A stretch of DNA of 64,000 nt from Astragalus membranaceus (taxonomy: Eukaryota; Streptophyta; Magnoliopsida; Fabales; Fabaceae), in the NCBI GenBank assembly GCA_039519185.1, contig CM076848.1, positions 128,038,371-128,102,370 of the forward strand, in the 5' to 3' direction. Positions 31,946 to 42,816 of the stretch are shown piece by piece. The position numbers and the translations under genes were made by a program. The notes beneath the pieces were generated by a model. That model was not told where the DNA came from. It searched no databases and saw only the letters and a program-made list of their open reading frames with translations. Each line of letters opens with the position of its first letter. Positions within the stretch are counted from its first letter, which is position 1.

Positions 31946-32708
31946 TGACGAGTTCTTACACTCTATTCGGACCGTACTAGGACTTGGACAACATGAATTG
32001 TTTGGAAATTTGGACATCAAAATTTTTGTCGTGAACCCTAATGACGGATGATCAGAATTCAGAATTAAACAAAGAAAAGGAAATAGAAATGAGATGAAGA
32101 AAGAGGATCAGGAACTAGGCGCCACAAACAAAGATTGTTTGATAAGCCAAAAGATCGCCACAAGAATTGGTAAATTCTTGATAAGACCAAAGTTGGTTCA
32201 TGTAAGAACCCTAGGAGAGAAAGCCTCACCAAAAAGAGTATAAACTCTAAAATTTCAAATCTCATTTCCCAAAACAGAATTACATGAGTTTTAACCTAAC
32301 CAAGAGTTCAACACTTGGGCTGTACCACTTGGGCCCAAAATTAAGCCTCAACTTATTAAAAATAAGAAAATACTAGACAACCAGAAAATAGGTTTTGGGC
32401 TACACGAAAATAACATAAGACATAGCCCATTTTACATTATTTTTAATAAATTAAAAGTGGATAAGTCCCAAAAATAAAAGAACTAAATATTCTTGATCAG
32501 CCCATGGCATGTGTTGAATCAACTCTTTGAATGCATTGCACAAGTTTTGGATCCTTGTGTTTTTCTTGAATGAATTTGGTCTCAACTAAGCCTGAAATCA
32601 CTTTATTTAAAGCCTCCTTTGTTTTCTTTGACTTTGACCTTGCATTGGACCTCCAAGGCCTTGTAGATCCTCCATGCATCCTTCCTTCTTGGTGCTATGT
32701 TTTCATCA
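31946..32708 (-). repeat. 5' LTR of the CRM-like element
   Basis: It starts TGACGAGTTCTTACAC and ends GTTTTCATCA. It carries its own copy of the Pol C-terminal coding tail (minus frame at 32679-32497 with KKTKEALNKVISGLVETKF), as expected when Pol overlaps the LTR. Confidence 0.9.
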
Positions 32709-34190
32709 TTGAACCAAGAAACCTTTGACTTGTATTGTCTGCTGATGGATTTAACCCGCACGGTATCCAGAGTAGCTCCCACAGTACATGGCCCGTGATT
32801 TTGGCGATTTATAATTTACCTCCATGGCCTTGTATGAAACGCAAGTATATGATGTTGTCTTTGTTAATTTCCGGTCCCAAACAACCGGGAAATGATATTG
32901 ATGTATACTTGGATCCTTTAATTGAAGACTTGAAGCTAATGTGGGAGACTGGCGTAGAGGTGTATGATGGGTTCAGAGAAGACAGTTTCACCCTAAGGGC
33001 TATGATTTTTGGCACAATTAATGACTTTCCAGCATACGACAATTTATCTGGGTACAGTAACAAAGGTTAGTGTGCATGCCCTATATGTGAAGATAATACA
33101 AATTGGATGTAGTTGGAACATGGTAAGAAGAATATCTACCTTGGTCATCGTAGATTTTTGCTTCCAACTCATCGGTATCGACTGTGGAGAAAGGCATTCA
33201 ATGGGAATTCAGAAACCCGTAAAGCTCCACCGCCTTTGACGGGTGAACAACTATTTGAAAAGGTGAAAGATTTGAACATTAAATTTGGGAAGCCTTTTGC
33301 AGGAGAGCTTGCCAAACGAGGATGGAAGAAAAAGTCGATTTTATTTGAGTTGCCATACTGGAAGTCATTACATGTAAGGCATTTCATTGATGTGATGCAT
33401 GTTAAAAAATGTCTTCGAAAGTGTTATTGGTACCTTATTCAATATCCCAGGAAAGACTAAAGATACCATCAATGCAAGGTTGGACTTGGTTAGTATGGGG
33501 ATGAGACCCAATTGGGTGTGATAAAGAAGGGTACACGTACATATCTACCTCCGGCAGCTCATACTCTATCTAAAAAGGAGAAAACCGTCTTTTGTAAGTT
33601 TCTTCATGAAGTTAAAGTTCCAGAGGGGTACTCTTCAAATGTTACGAACCTTGTATCAATGAAATACCTCAAGTTGAAGTCTCTAAAGTCCCATGATTGT
33701 CATGTTCTCATGGAGAATATGTTACCCATTGGTATACGATCCATTTTGCCCAACAAAGTGCGTCAGGCCATAACTAAACTTTGTTTCTTCTTTAAGGCGA
33801 TCTGTAGTAGAGTGATTGACCCTGGAAAGTTGCCAGAGTTGCAAAGATCAATTACTGTCACATTATGTGAGCTTGAGATGTTTTTCCCACCTTCATTCTT
33901 TGACATAATGATTCATCTAATAGTTCATCTGGTTAGAGAGACACAATTGTGTGGCCCATGTTACATGAGATGGATGTACCCGTTTGAACGTTACATGAAG
34001 ATATTAAAAGGATATGTTATAAATCGATCACGATCCCGAGGGTTGTATTGCTGAGCGCTACATAGTTGAAGAAGCTATTGAGTTCTGCACTGGCTATCTA
34101 TCTAGTGTTGAACATTCTGTGGGGCTGCCAAGGGAGCGTCACACAGGAAGCATTGGTAAAGGGATGACATGAAGCAGAATAGTGATGGTA
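32709..34190 (+). pseudogene. TNP2-type CACTA transposase, C-terminal part
   Basis: It resumes at EPRNL, has a TGA where R is expected (about 32728), then LVLSADGFNPHGIQSSSHST, WPVILAIYNLPPWPCMKRKY, MMLSLLISGPKQPGNDIDVY and LRAMIFGTINDFPAYDNLSG, the TNP2 core. In-frame stops occur at about 33070 and 33113. GHRRFLLPTHRYR and WKSLHVRHFIDVMHVKK follow, with a frameshift near 33410. The last part (33512-34054) is the DUF4218-type region: LKSHDCHVLMENMLPIGIRS, ELEMFFPPSFFDIMIHLIVH and CYMRWMYPFERYMKILKGYV. A final frame change near 34025 leads to GCIAERYIVEEAIEFC. The transposase is clearly inactive. Confidence 0.9.
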
Positions 34191-34365
34191 TCAAGGAAAG
34201 AACTAGAGCAAGCACACTTATATGTTCTGCACAATGACAGTGAGGTTGATTCATATGTTGCGAGTAAAGGACTTCCTAAACTTCCAGTAAGATACTTACT
34301 AATTAACTAAATTTATTACTTAGTTTAAACCGTTTGTTATCTAATTTACATAAATAATAATGTAG

Positions 34366-37300
34366 GTCCAATGGAATGTTAAAGGCCAACCATTTGGTCC
34401 AAATGGTAAACAGTTGACTAGCTTCATTGGTACTAAGGTGAAGCAAACGGTACCGATTACAATCAATAGATGGCATGATAAACATAATCTCACTTTGGAA
34501 AAACTCAAAGAGGAGCTATGGTGTTTGATCCAGGTATATAATTTTAAATCTATATAGTTATCTTCTTTTATAATTATGTAAGCATGTATTTATAATGTTT
34601 TCATTGTTTATGTGTAAACAGACTTATTTTGATGTGGATGAGTCTTGGAAAGAATTCTGCTTTATGAAAGCTGGAAGGTTATATAGGAAGTTCAGAACTA
34701 TCCTAAAAAATAAATGGATGACAGATGATGAAGGGAACCTCATACACCATCCCCCACCGAAGATGAGGACTTCTTGGTTTGTACAATTACCTTTTAACTT
34801 AACTATATTTGACAATTATTATGCATTAATGTATATTTATGTGTCTACATAGACATTATGCAATGAAAATAGAGAGAGAGCAAGAAGTCCTGATTACCCT
34901 TATAGAGGCGGTGTTAAGGGTTATCAAGACATTGAAGAAAAAATAGTAGGCACAACTTCCTTTATTTCAACTTTCACTATTATAAATGAATCTTTTGATA
35001 TACTTATTAACAATTGGTAAATTTTAACAGCTAGTGAAGGCCGGGAAAGATCCAACTCAAGAATCCATTGACCGGAATGTTTTGTGGCTAGAAGCCCGAG
35101 TAAACAAAGATGGTGTGATTAACGATCCGAAAACGAAAGAGGTGTCTCAAAAAATTGTAAGTATGATAAAATTAAAATTGTTTTGTAATTTTGATGATAG
35201 TTATAATGTCTAATAATTTTTATGAATCAGGAGTCCATATCACAATCAATAGAACAAGGAGTGATAACTGATTGTGATGGTGGGAAAGACATCCTTGGTC
35301 TTGCTTTGGAACGTGAAGAGTATTCAGGTCGTCTGAGGGGTTTGGGATTTGGTGTCACTCCGACCTCTTTATGGGGTCCAAATAGGCCTAAAAAAAAGAA
35401 AGTAGAGAAAAACATTTGGAACAATTGGTGTACAAGCTAATGAATGAAGTTGCGGAATTAAAAGATAGAGTTGGACCAAGGATTGATCTACCATCCCCTA
35501 AGCTAGATAGCTTCAGAGATAGTTGTACCATTGCTTCCAATGAGTTATTAATCATTAGATCCTCTTTTTCTTGTACATATTACATCAATTTATACATATT
35601 CTACTTTTTGTTTATCATTGTTTCAAGGTAACAATAATGATTGTGAACTATATATATCAAACCCGCTTAAATTGGTCGCAAGGGGAGTAATTTGTAATGA
35701 GCTGGGCACCTTACTGCACAATCTACCCATACTCGAAAATCATGTGAGGGTCAAAGTTGACATTGCAATTGTGGGGGATGCAAACTTACCTGTACCAGTA
35801 AACAATATAGGGATCATGACTGTGGATGATCAATTGGTACGTTTGTGGCATGGCCAGTAAACCTTATCAATGTAAGTGACAATATATTTGTTAGTAATTT
35901 ATTAGCTCATGTCAAATATTATCTTTCCAACTATATTTGTTACTAACTAATTATCTTTCCAAATATATAGGTATCCCAAAGGGCAAAATCTAAAGTTAGT
36001 GGGAATGTTGGCACAGGAAGATCTCGACCTTTCTCTTTTACTGCTGGAAAGGGTGACAAAGTTAGTGGGAATGTTGGCGAATCCCAACCTTCCCCTTCTA
36101 TTGCTGGCAAGACGAAAGTGTCTCGGCAAATAGCTAGCGGGAAAGAGATTGAATCCCGACCTTCCTCGTCTATTGCTGGCAGATCTTCTAATAATCCCAT
36201 GGAGTTCATCAGTTATTTAAAAATCCATGTGTCAAACCACATGGGTAGTGCAACCATAATAGAGTCATTGATGAATGCTGAAATTTTTGGAGAGGAGCAA
36301 GCACTGACTTTGAATCTAGAGGAACTCGCAGTGGTATATGAGCACGAGTGGGCAAGTGCGACTACTATTAGAGCATATATCAGGTATGTATCTATCTTAT
36401 TATTTCAGTGGTATATGTTATTATTGTTAATATTATTATTATTATTATTTGTATACATTTTAATTAAAGGTATTTGTACCATGAGATATTGGTCCCAAGA
36501 AAACAAACACAAAGATTTGTGTTCTTATGCCCCGAAAGTACTTTTCTACTTAATATCCCCTGGATAAAACAATGTCAAAAGATCATATAGAAAAATGCAA
36601 GGCACAAATGGAAAGAAGCGAGGTAGAGGTTAAAGCCAATATCGATCGGCGCTTGGCACTAGCACATCAATTAAGCTGTGATACTTTGTTTTTGACACCC
36701 ATCAACTTAGGGTGATCAGTAATTTAATCTATATATATCAATCGTATATAACATGTATTTGTGAAATATTTGTCATTAATTTGATTATTCAAAAAAATTA
36801 TAGGACCCATTGGATATTGTTGGCTGTTGATCCCAAAAGAGATGTGATTTTCTATTTGGATTCACTGCAAGGTCATTACAACAACTACCCCAAGTTGGTG
36901 GGAGTATTTAATAGGTGTGTATTTAGATCCCTCGCATATTTCATAATTTAAATTATGTATGTATTTCGATTAATATAGTTATATATATGATGTTGTTTCA
37001 GTGCTTTGGCAACTTATTGGGGATTGCATGATGTTAGGACTGCATACAGAAAATCATCATCTTCTTCAAAATGGATAGCAATAAAGGTAAGTTTATAATC
37101 AATATTCTTATGCATATGTAATTAATTAAATTTAATAACTAAGTAATCTTTTGTTTTATAGAGTCCCAAACAACCAAACGGCAATGATTGCAGGTACTAT
37201 GTAATGAAGTTTATGAAGGACATCATCACTCACAACCAAATGGAAATCCCAATCCATGTATGTACTTTGATAGTTTGTTTTTTGACAAGTAATTCAATTT

Positions 37301-37460
37301 CTAATTGATGTTGATATAATTCTAAGTTCATTTTATTTTATTTTTTCAGTATTTTCCTGAATATGTGCGTGGAGCTCAATTTTCTGATGAGGAACTTACT
37401 GAGCTCAAAGGAGAGTGGTGTCGTCATGTTGCTGGTTTGATTCATGCAAATCGAAATTGA
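34366..37460 (+). pseudogene. Second CACTA gene: transposase_24-like part plus Ulp1-type protease end
   Basis: A series of short exons with good GT/AG borders can be read: 34366-34531 (QWNVKGQPFGPNGKQLTSFI), 34622-34777 (YFDVDESWKEFCFMKAGRLY), about 34853-34945, 35030-35155, 35231-35626 (LGLALEREEYSGRLRGLGFG), about 35630-35860, 35970-36383, 36804-36914, 37003-37085, 37161-37259 and 37350-37460. The C-terminus is a C48 (Ulp1-like) peptidase: THWILLAVDP supplies the His, FYLDSLQGHY the Asp, and KQPNGNDCRYYVMKFMKDII the Gln/Cys. Ulp1-like proteases cleave SUMO-type proteins, but their use by transposons is unproven. A stop after HGQ at 35860 and uncertain middle exons make integrity doubtful. 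I call it a pseudogene because the element is dead. Confidence 0.7.
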
Positions 37461-37562
37461 TGTAATTTTTTTGGATATCCTACCTCATTGGATATATGTT
37501 GTAATTTTTGTTGATCTTTTGGTACATGAGGATTTATGTAATTTTTGTTGGCACATATGTTG

Positions 37563-37566
<4 letters not shown>

Positions 37567-37612
<46 letters not shown>
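37567..37612. repeat. TA microsatellite
   Basis: A TA dinucleotide run of about 46 bp, about 110 bp downstream of the stop of the protease gene. Confidence 0.95.
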
Positions 37613-37618
<6 letters not shown>

Positions 37619-37789
37619 GTATGTTGGATTTAATAAATTAGGTGGAATTTGATTTGAAATTGGTTTTTGATTTGGAATTTTATTTGGAAGTTTGTTGTTG
37701 GTTGCTGGTTGTTTGTTGTTGTTGCTGGTTGTTTGTTATTTGGTTTCTGGTTGCAGGGAGCTGGGAATTGGTAATATAGAAGAAGCAGA

Positions 37790-38110
37790 CAAGAAATCCT
37801 TTAGAAAAAAGTTAGGCATAAGGAGCGCTTTTACAAGAAAGCGCTACTCTTGGTTACATGCGCTAACACCATAAGGAGCGCTTTTACAAGAAAACGCTAC
37901 TCTTGGTTACATGCGCTAAGACCATAAGCAGCGCTTGATACAAAAAACGCTACCTATGTTCTAAGCGCATCCGGGAATAAGGAGCGCTTACACTAAAAAG
38001 CGCTTGTCTTTCCTGTTCATTGGTAGAGCTTTTCGAGCGCTACCTTTGGGGGATTGGCAACAGGAGCGCAAGCTTTAGGAGCGCCTGCAAGCGCTACTGA
38101 TGGCCAAAAA
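37790..38110. repeat. Right subterminal repeats of the CACTA element
   Basis: Repeated AAGGAGCGCTTTTACAAGAA and GCGCTACTCTTGGTTACATG blocks, in near-identical 58-bp copies at about 37819 and 37873, are followed by more divergent AGCGCT motifs to 38097. They mirror the left subterminal block. Confidence 0.85.
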
Positions 38111-38143
38111 AAAGTGCTCCCAATCCCCAAATCTGTTGTAATA

Positions 38144-39689
38144 TATGTTATTGATACAAGGGCTTAGGAGGAGGGTTTGGAGTCAATGTTGATTATGGAA
38201 ATGCTAGGAGCTTATATAGTGGTTGAAGATCAATTTCTTGCTAAATTGTAGTTGTGCATCTAAAATAAGGTGAGTTCTTTACCTTAGGTTTTGTTGCTGT
38301 GTGGTTTTCATTCAATAATTGAGTCTATTTTGAAAATAACCCCATGCATGTGATTTTTAGAGTAGTTTTGATGATTGAATGTGATTTTTAGAGTAGTTTT
38401 GATGATTGATTGTGATTGGAAATTTAAGTGTGCTGAAATTAAATTGTTGTATGTTGGTTGAGTAAATTGGGAACCTTAGGACCAAATTGAATGCATAAAT
38501 TAAGTATGTATATGTTGTTTACCATGAACTCTATGTATAGGGTGTGATTGAAGTTGAGATTGAGTGATTAGAAGAGTATAGGAACCAAAGGGAGGAGGAA
38601 AAAGAGTAGGATTTTCGCCAAAAGAAAAACTGCAGTTTTTGCCACTTTTAAGCCAACACTGACCGTGTTGATTCAACACCGGCCCGTGTTAGTTTCGGGT
38701 AATGAAATTTTCTCTGCAGCCTTCCAACTTATTTCGTTCATTACTTTTGATCCAGAACTCCGATTTAAGTGTTCTTGGATGCGTTGGAAAGATAACGAGA
38801 AAATCTACAATTATACATGAACTATAAATGTGTTTTATAATTTATTCTAATATTATTCTTGGCCTATCCTAACCACCACACTTGGTTCCTAATAAAAGAA
38901 AAATAGTTGTGTTATATATAATTAGAATGACTCGATGATGATTTAATATGTAATTAATCGAGTTGTTGGTTTACAGTTTATAATTCGAGTTGTATACTTT
39001 GTATATCGAGTGGGAACACAACTATGGCTATGTATAAGACACTATCGGGATGATGATCCCAAGAGGTTAATTAGCATACTTGAAATGGGAGGTCATGGCT
39101 CCTGAGTTCAAGGCCCAAGATTGTTACTCGATCAAGGTCAGGTTGGGTTCTCTGCTGAAACTGACATTGTTCAAATTTCTTTTGGATTATACTAAAGAGG
39201 TTAAATAGTAATTAAAAGACCACAAGAGGTAAATGGTGAGGAGTCGGGAAAGAACTCAGTGAAATTGTAAATTTCACTGTTTATGTTGTTGTGTTTTCAG
39301 ATGCACAGGGTAAGACCAAGCAATTCGAGGAGAAGTAACCCGCTGTTGTGGTTTCTTGAGTTTATGTGATCCTTAGGGATTAGGTATAATTGCTTAAGTC
39401 CACCCTAGTTAGTTGCTATGTAATGTATTTTTATATTTTAACCTTTGAACTTGGAATCAAAGGTAATGTACTAAGTTAAACCGTTCTTTTGGATTTGAAC
39501 TATGATTAAGAAATGACTCAAGTGAACTGTCATTTAGTTATCAGTTTGGTATTTATGCCTCTTGGAGCTTATAGAGATGGTTTAATTCCATCTAGCTATG
39601 TTTTATTCAAATCCTTAAGCGGTTTAGAACTCTGAGTTTTTTTAAGATGGTTAACATTCTAGGCCTAGTTGTGAATTTAAGGTGTTATA
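38144..39689 (+). repeat. Right-hand part of the LARD-like 5' LTR
   Basis: It is homologous to 58320-60040 in patches: the GATGATGATCCCAAGAGG area near 39050, AAAGAACTCAGTGAAATTG near 39251, the TTTTCAGATGCACAGGGTAA area near 39294, and the TAGTTGTGAATTTAAGGTGTT end near 39666. Confidence 0.65.
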
Positions 39690-40715
39690 TTTTTGGTATC
39701 AGAGCAGTTCGACCCTGTCGGGCAAAGAGACCTTATGGTCAAAAGATTAGATAGATTGAGTCAGCTAGGGACTTAGACAATTGACTGTCAGAACCTTTTA
39801 GTATCTTGTGTGAGACATTGAGCCCGGATCCACTCAATATTTCATGCAACGTACTGAGAATAATGACAATTGGTTGCCTCGGCCCCGAAAATGTCTGAAA
39901 CCATAAACCTTAGGATTCCTGGACTTCTCGTTTCATCAGAGCATGCAGCGGAAGTAGTGGGCTACAGACGATGCTATGGAACGAAAGAATGGGCATCCGG
40001 GTTGGTTCGAGGAATTGTGGTCGACCGTCTAGTCATTGGAGTCGATTCTACCGTTGTGTCATCACGAAAATCGTAAAAGGTCACCCAGATAGTTATAAGT
40101 TGTGAAAACCTTCCGGTAGGAGAAGTGTTAGTGTCCTAGATTTATTCAGGACTAGTGAGCATCGTAAAACACAGATTGTTGTCTGACCAGTCTCTCAGTT
40201 ACTGAGATGATGTCTAGTAGTCAACCCTATTGTGTAGCATAAATTAACTCTAACCTATGTTTCAGCCAATTGAGATTCTTCTGGATAGTCATGGTTCTAG
40301 AATATGTTTCCTTTCCTAAGAAACACATTTTCCAATGTTATGAAACCAAACTAGTAAACTATCATTGCACTTGCAATTTTCACAAGTAGTACCACCCAGT
40401 GTTTATTAGACTAGTTATCTTATCAAAAACTGAGTTGGGTTCCTATAAAAAAAAAGGGACTAGTAGTTCATGTCAATAGGAGTAACCATATCACGATTCT
40501 CCGATTAAGAGCATGTCAGTTTCTCTCTGTGAGAAATTTTCGCTAGCCTTCCAACTTGTTTTATCCATAACTTTTGATCCGAAACTCCGATTTATGTGTT
40601 CTAGGATGCGTTGGAAAGCTAAAGAAATTGTCTACACATACCAATGGATTTTGGACTATGTTTTATCCTAGTTCCAGAAAGTATTTCTACTCTACCCAAG
40701 CCCTTAAGCTCTAAA
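39690..40715 (+). other. LARD-like internal region, left part
   Basis: It starts with the PBS TGGTATCAGAGC (39694-39705). No Gag motif is readable. The 68-codon frame at 39870 has no family resemblance. Bases 40515-40640 resemble an LTR segment (38697-38825: CCTTCCAACTT, ACTTTTGATCC, AACTCCGATTTA, GGATGCGTTGGAAAG), so this portion contains LTR-derived sequence. Confidence 0.5.
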
Positions 40716-41838
40716 TGTGACACCCTTTACCCCAAAAGTAATAATAAGAGAAAAGTACGAAAAATGAGTAAATTTGTTCTTCAAAATAATATTCGCAATT
40801 CATTTTCGAAATACCTTTCGCAAGTAAAATATGCCATCAACTCCTTAAATCATATAAACATTATTTATAAGAACATTAAAGCCTAAGGCGATAAAACATT
40901 TCTTTGAATACAGTAACTAGAATGACCTGAAATATAATATTGAAAATACAACCCAAATCCCGATGTCACATGATCAGAGCAATAAACCTTTAATCAATTA
41001 AATAAAAAAAGAAAGTAACATCAACGTGTAGTATCATTCCGCAAGTTGTTGGGTGATCCATAGTAATCACATCTCCACTGCTGCACAATCGTAGAAGCCC
41101 ACATCAACGACACCTGGAACTCAATATAAAAAAATGGTGCACGGGTGAGAAAGAGCGTCCATACCATATAAGGAATAAAAGACCGAAACTAAAACAGCAA
41201 GACTACCACAAAACAAGGAAACAATCCACAGTAGTGGAGACAACTTTCATAACACGCATGCACAAACAATCCTTAATTAATCTTCAACTAATCCTAGTGT
41301 CGCGACCTCACATACGGTCCTAGGACTACAAGCAACAACAACAGGATTATGACATCTTGCCAGATACTGCTTTACAATCATCAATAACCACAACAACAAT
41401 AAGACCGGGATACCTTGCCCGAACGGGATACTTTGCCAGATAACGCCCTACGACGAACAACGATAGGACCGAGATACCTTGCCCGAACGGGATACCTTGC
41501 CTGATAGCGCGTTACGAATAGGGGTGTTCATTGGTTTGGGTAAATCTGAACCAACCCATTGCCCAATCCAAACTGAAGCGTTTGGTTTGGATAATTTTCA
41601 TGATCGGATCAAAACCAAACCAACCCGTAAAGACCCGTACTAGTTTGGTTCGGATAATGGATTTTAAAAATTAAATCCAAACCAACCCGTGAACCCGTAT
41701 GTGTGTTAGCCTTCTACAATTATACTCCTATTCCTTTCCCACTCAATTCTCGCACCCATAATTATGGGCCATAAACCTATCCTTCCATCAAAATCCGAAG
41801 CGCATATTTTCTAAGCAAGAATTCAAGCATTCAATATA

Positions 41839-42816
41839 GGGTTTTTTTTTTACCCCCATCACATCCCATATACCCCTGCCCAAATAACAAAGCGGATTTA
41901 CCTCAAATGGGGCTACCTAATAGGTAAATCTGACTTTAAAAATAACAAAGCGGATTTACCTCAGATGGGGGTACATCCGCTGTTATTTTTAAAATCGGAT
42001 TTACCTAGTGGGTAGATAAATCCGATTTCCCTAAAAAAGGAATTCGGATTTACCCCACCTAAGGTAAATCCGATTTTGTTATTAAAAATAATTGTTTTTT
42101 ATTTAAATTTTTAAAAAAGGTTATAAAAATGCTACTAAAAATCCGTTAAAGAGTCAAACTAATCCAAAAATTATAAAAACGCCACTAAAAATCTAATAAA
42201 ACCAAAATAAGTTTATGGAAACGATGGAATTTGGGATTTTGAGATCCCCTTAATCCTTGATTTTTTTCGGATTTAATGGCTGTGGTTTCATTACAATTTG
42301 AGTAGGTTGCCCGAAAACCGATTTTTTAGCCTAAATTATTCGCTCGACGTACAACATCCTCACGTGTTAACGAACTACACACTAAACAGAACCAAAAGAC
42401 GGTCGAAATTCGTGTCTAATTTTTTAACTAATTTATTTATTTATTAATTAGGTTAACAAAGCGGATTTACCTTAAGTGATGGTAAATCCGATTTTGTTAT
42501 TTAAAAACGGATATACCCCCATATAAGGTAAATCCGCTTTTAAAAATAACAAAATCGGATTTACCCCCACCTAAGGCAAATCCGCTTTGTTATTTTTAAA
42601 AGCGGATCTACCCCCATCTTAAATAAATCCGCTTTTAATTTTTTCAAATTTTTAGTGGAAATCGAATTTACCTCACAGATACATAAATCCGTTTTTCAAA
42701 AAAAACTGAAATCAGGATACGTTCGGGTTTTTTAAATTTTGTGAAGGGCAATTGCGTCTTTTCGCAGGGTCGATGGGGGTAGATTGTCATCTGATGGGGG
42801 TACAAAAAAAAATCCC
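41839..42816. mobile_element. Mutator-like non-autonomous element (978 bp) with hairpin array
   Basis: The ends are GGGTTTTTTTTTTACCCCC and, as reverse complement of the right end, GGGATTTTTTTTTGTACCCC, both continuing into CATCA. They are flanked by a perfect 9-bp duplication, TTCAATATA (41830-41838 and 42817-42825), the size typical of Mutator elements. It contains no coding sequence but holds about nine small inverted-repeat units. It is nested in the hAT-like element, so it is the younger of the two. Confidence 0.85.
41892..42694. repeat. Array of short hairpin units (CGGATTTACC...GGTAAATCCG)
   Basis: Units lie at about 41892-41932, 41950-41981, 41995-42028, 42044-42076, 42471-42496, 42507-42538, 42554-42587, 42602-42633 and 42661-42694. 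Each has a 9-10-bp arm CGGATTTACC, a short C- or G-rich centre, and the opposing arm GGTAAATCCG, often followed by TTTTGTTATTTTTAAA. The two blocks are separated by about 395 bp of different sequence. Confidence 0.8.

Larger units (their letters stand above)
26037..32708 (-). mobile_element. Ty3/gypsy chromovirus (CRM-like), inside the CACTA transposase
   Basis: It carries two LTRs of 771 bp (26037-26807, the 3' LTR) and 763 bp (31946-32708, the 5' LTR) that agree at roughly 97% by eye. A PBS, TTGGTATCAAAGC, is read on the minus strand at 31945-31933, and a PPT (AGAAGGAGGGAA) lies next to 26807. Gag is at 31240-30040 and Pol at 30040-26588, all on the minus strand. Pol reads on into the 3' LTR, and the phrases [20 protein letters not shown] and GPMTRSKSEKTKEALN fit the CRM group of chromoviruses. 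It splits the TNP2 transposase frame. The flanks GGGGG and TTGAA do not match, so the expected 5-bp TSD is absent. Confidence 0.88.
23708..38143 (+). mobile_element. CACTA (En/Spm-type) DNA transposon, split by a gypsy insertion
   Basis: Evidence is fourfold. First, a TNP2-type transposase (25146-26036, resuming at 32713-34190). Second, a downstream multi-exon gene with an Ulp1-like protease end (34366-37460). Third, clustered subterminal repeats built on AGCGCT at both ends (23748-23985 and 37818-38105). Fourth, matching inverted ends TACAACAGA (23711) and TCTGTTGTA (38132-38140). The canonical CACTA terminus is eroded: the right end reads TATTACAACAG on the minus strand, which is CACTACAACAG with two C-to-T changes. 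Without the nested gypsy element it would be about 7.8 kb, a normal size. The 3-bp TSD could not be confirmed. It lies inside an LTR. Confidence 0.85.
22807..39689 (+). repeat. 5' LTR of the LARD-like element, split by CACTA
   Basis: The left part (22807-23707) and right part (38144-39689) together make about 2.4 kb, comparable to the second LTR once its MITE is removed. It ends GGTGTTATA just before the PBS. The left part contains a GA-rich tract (23158-23300). Confidence 0.6.
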
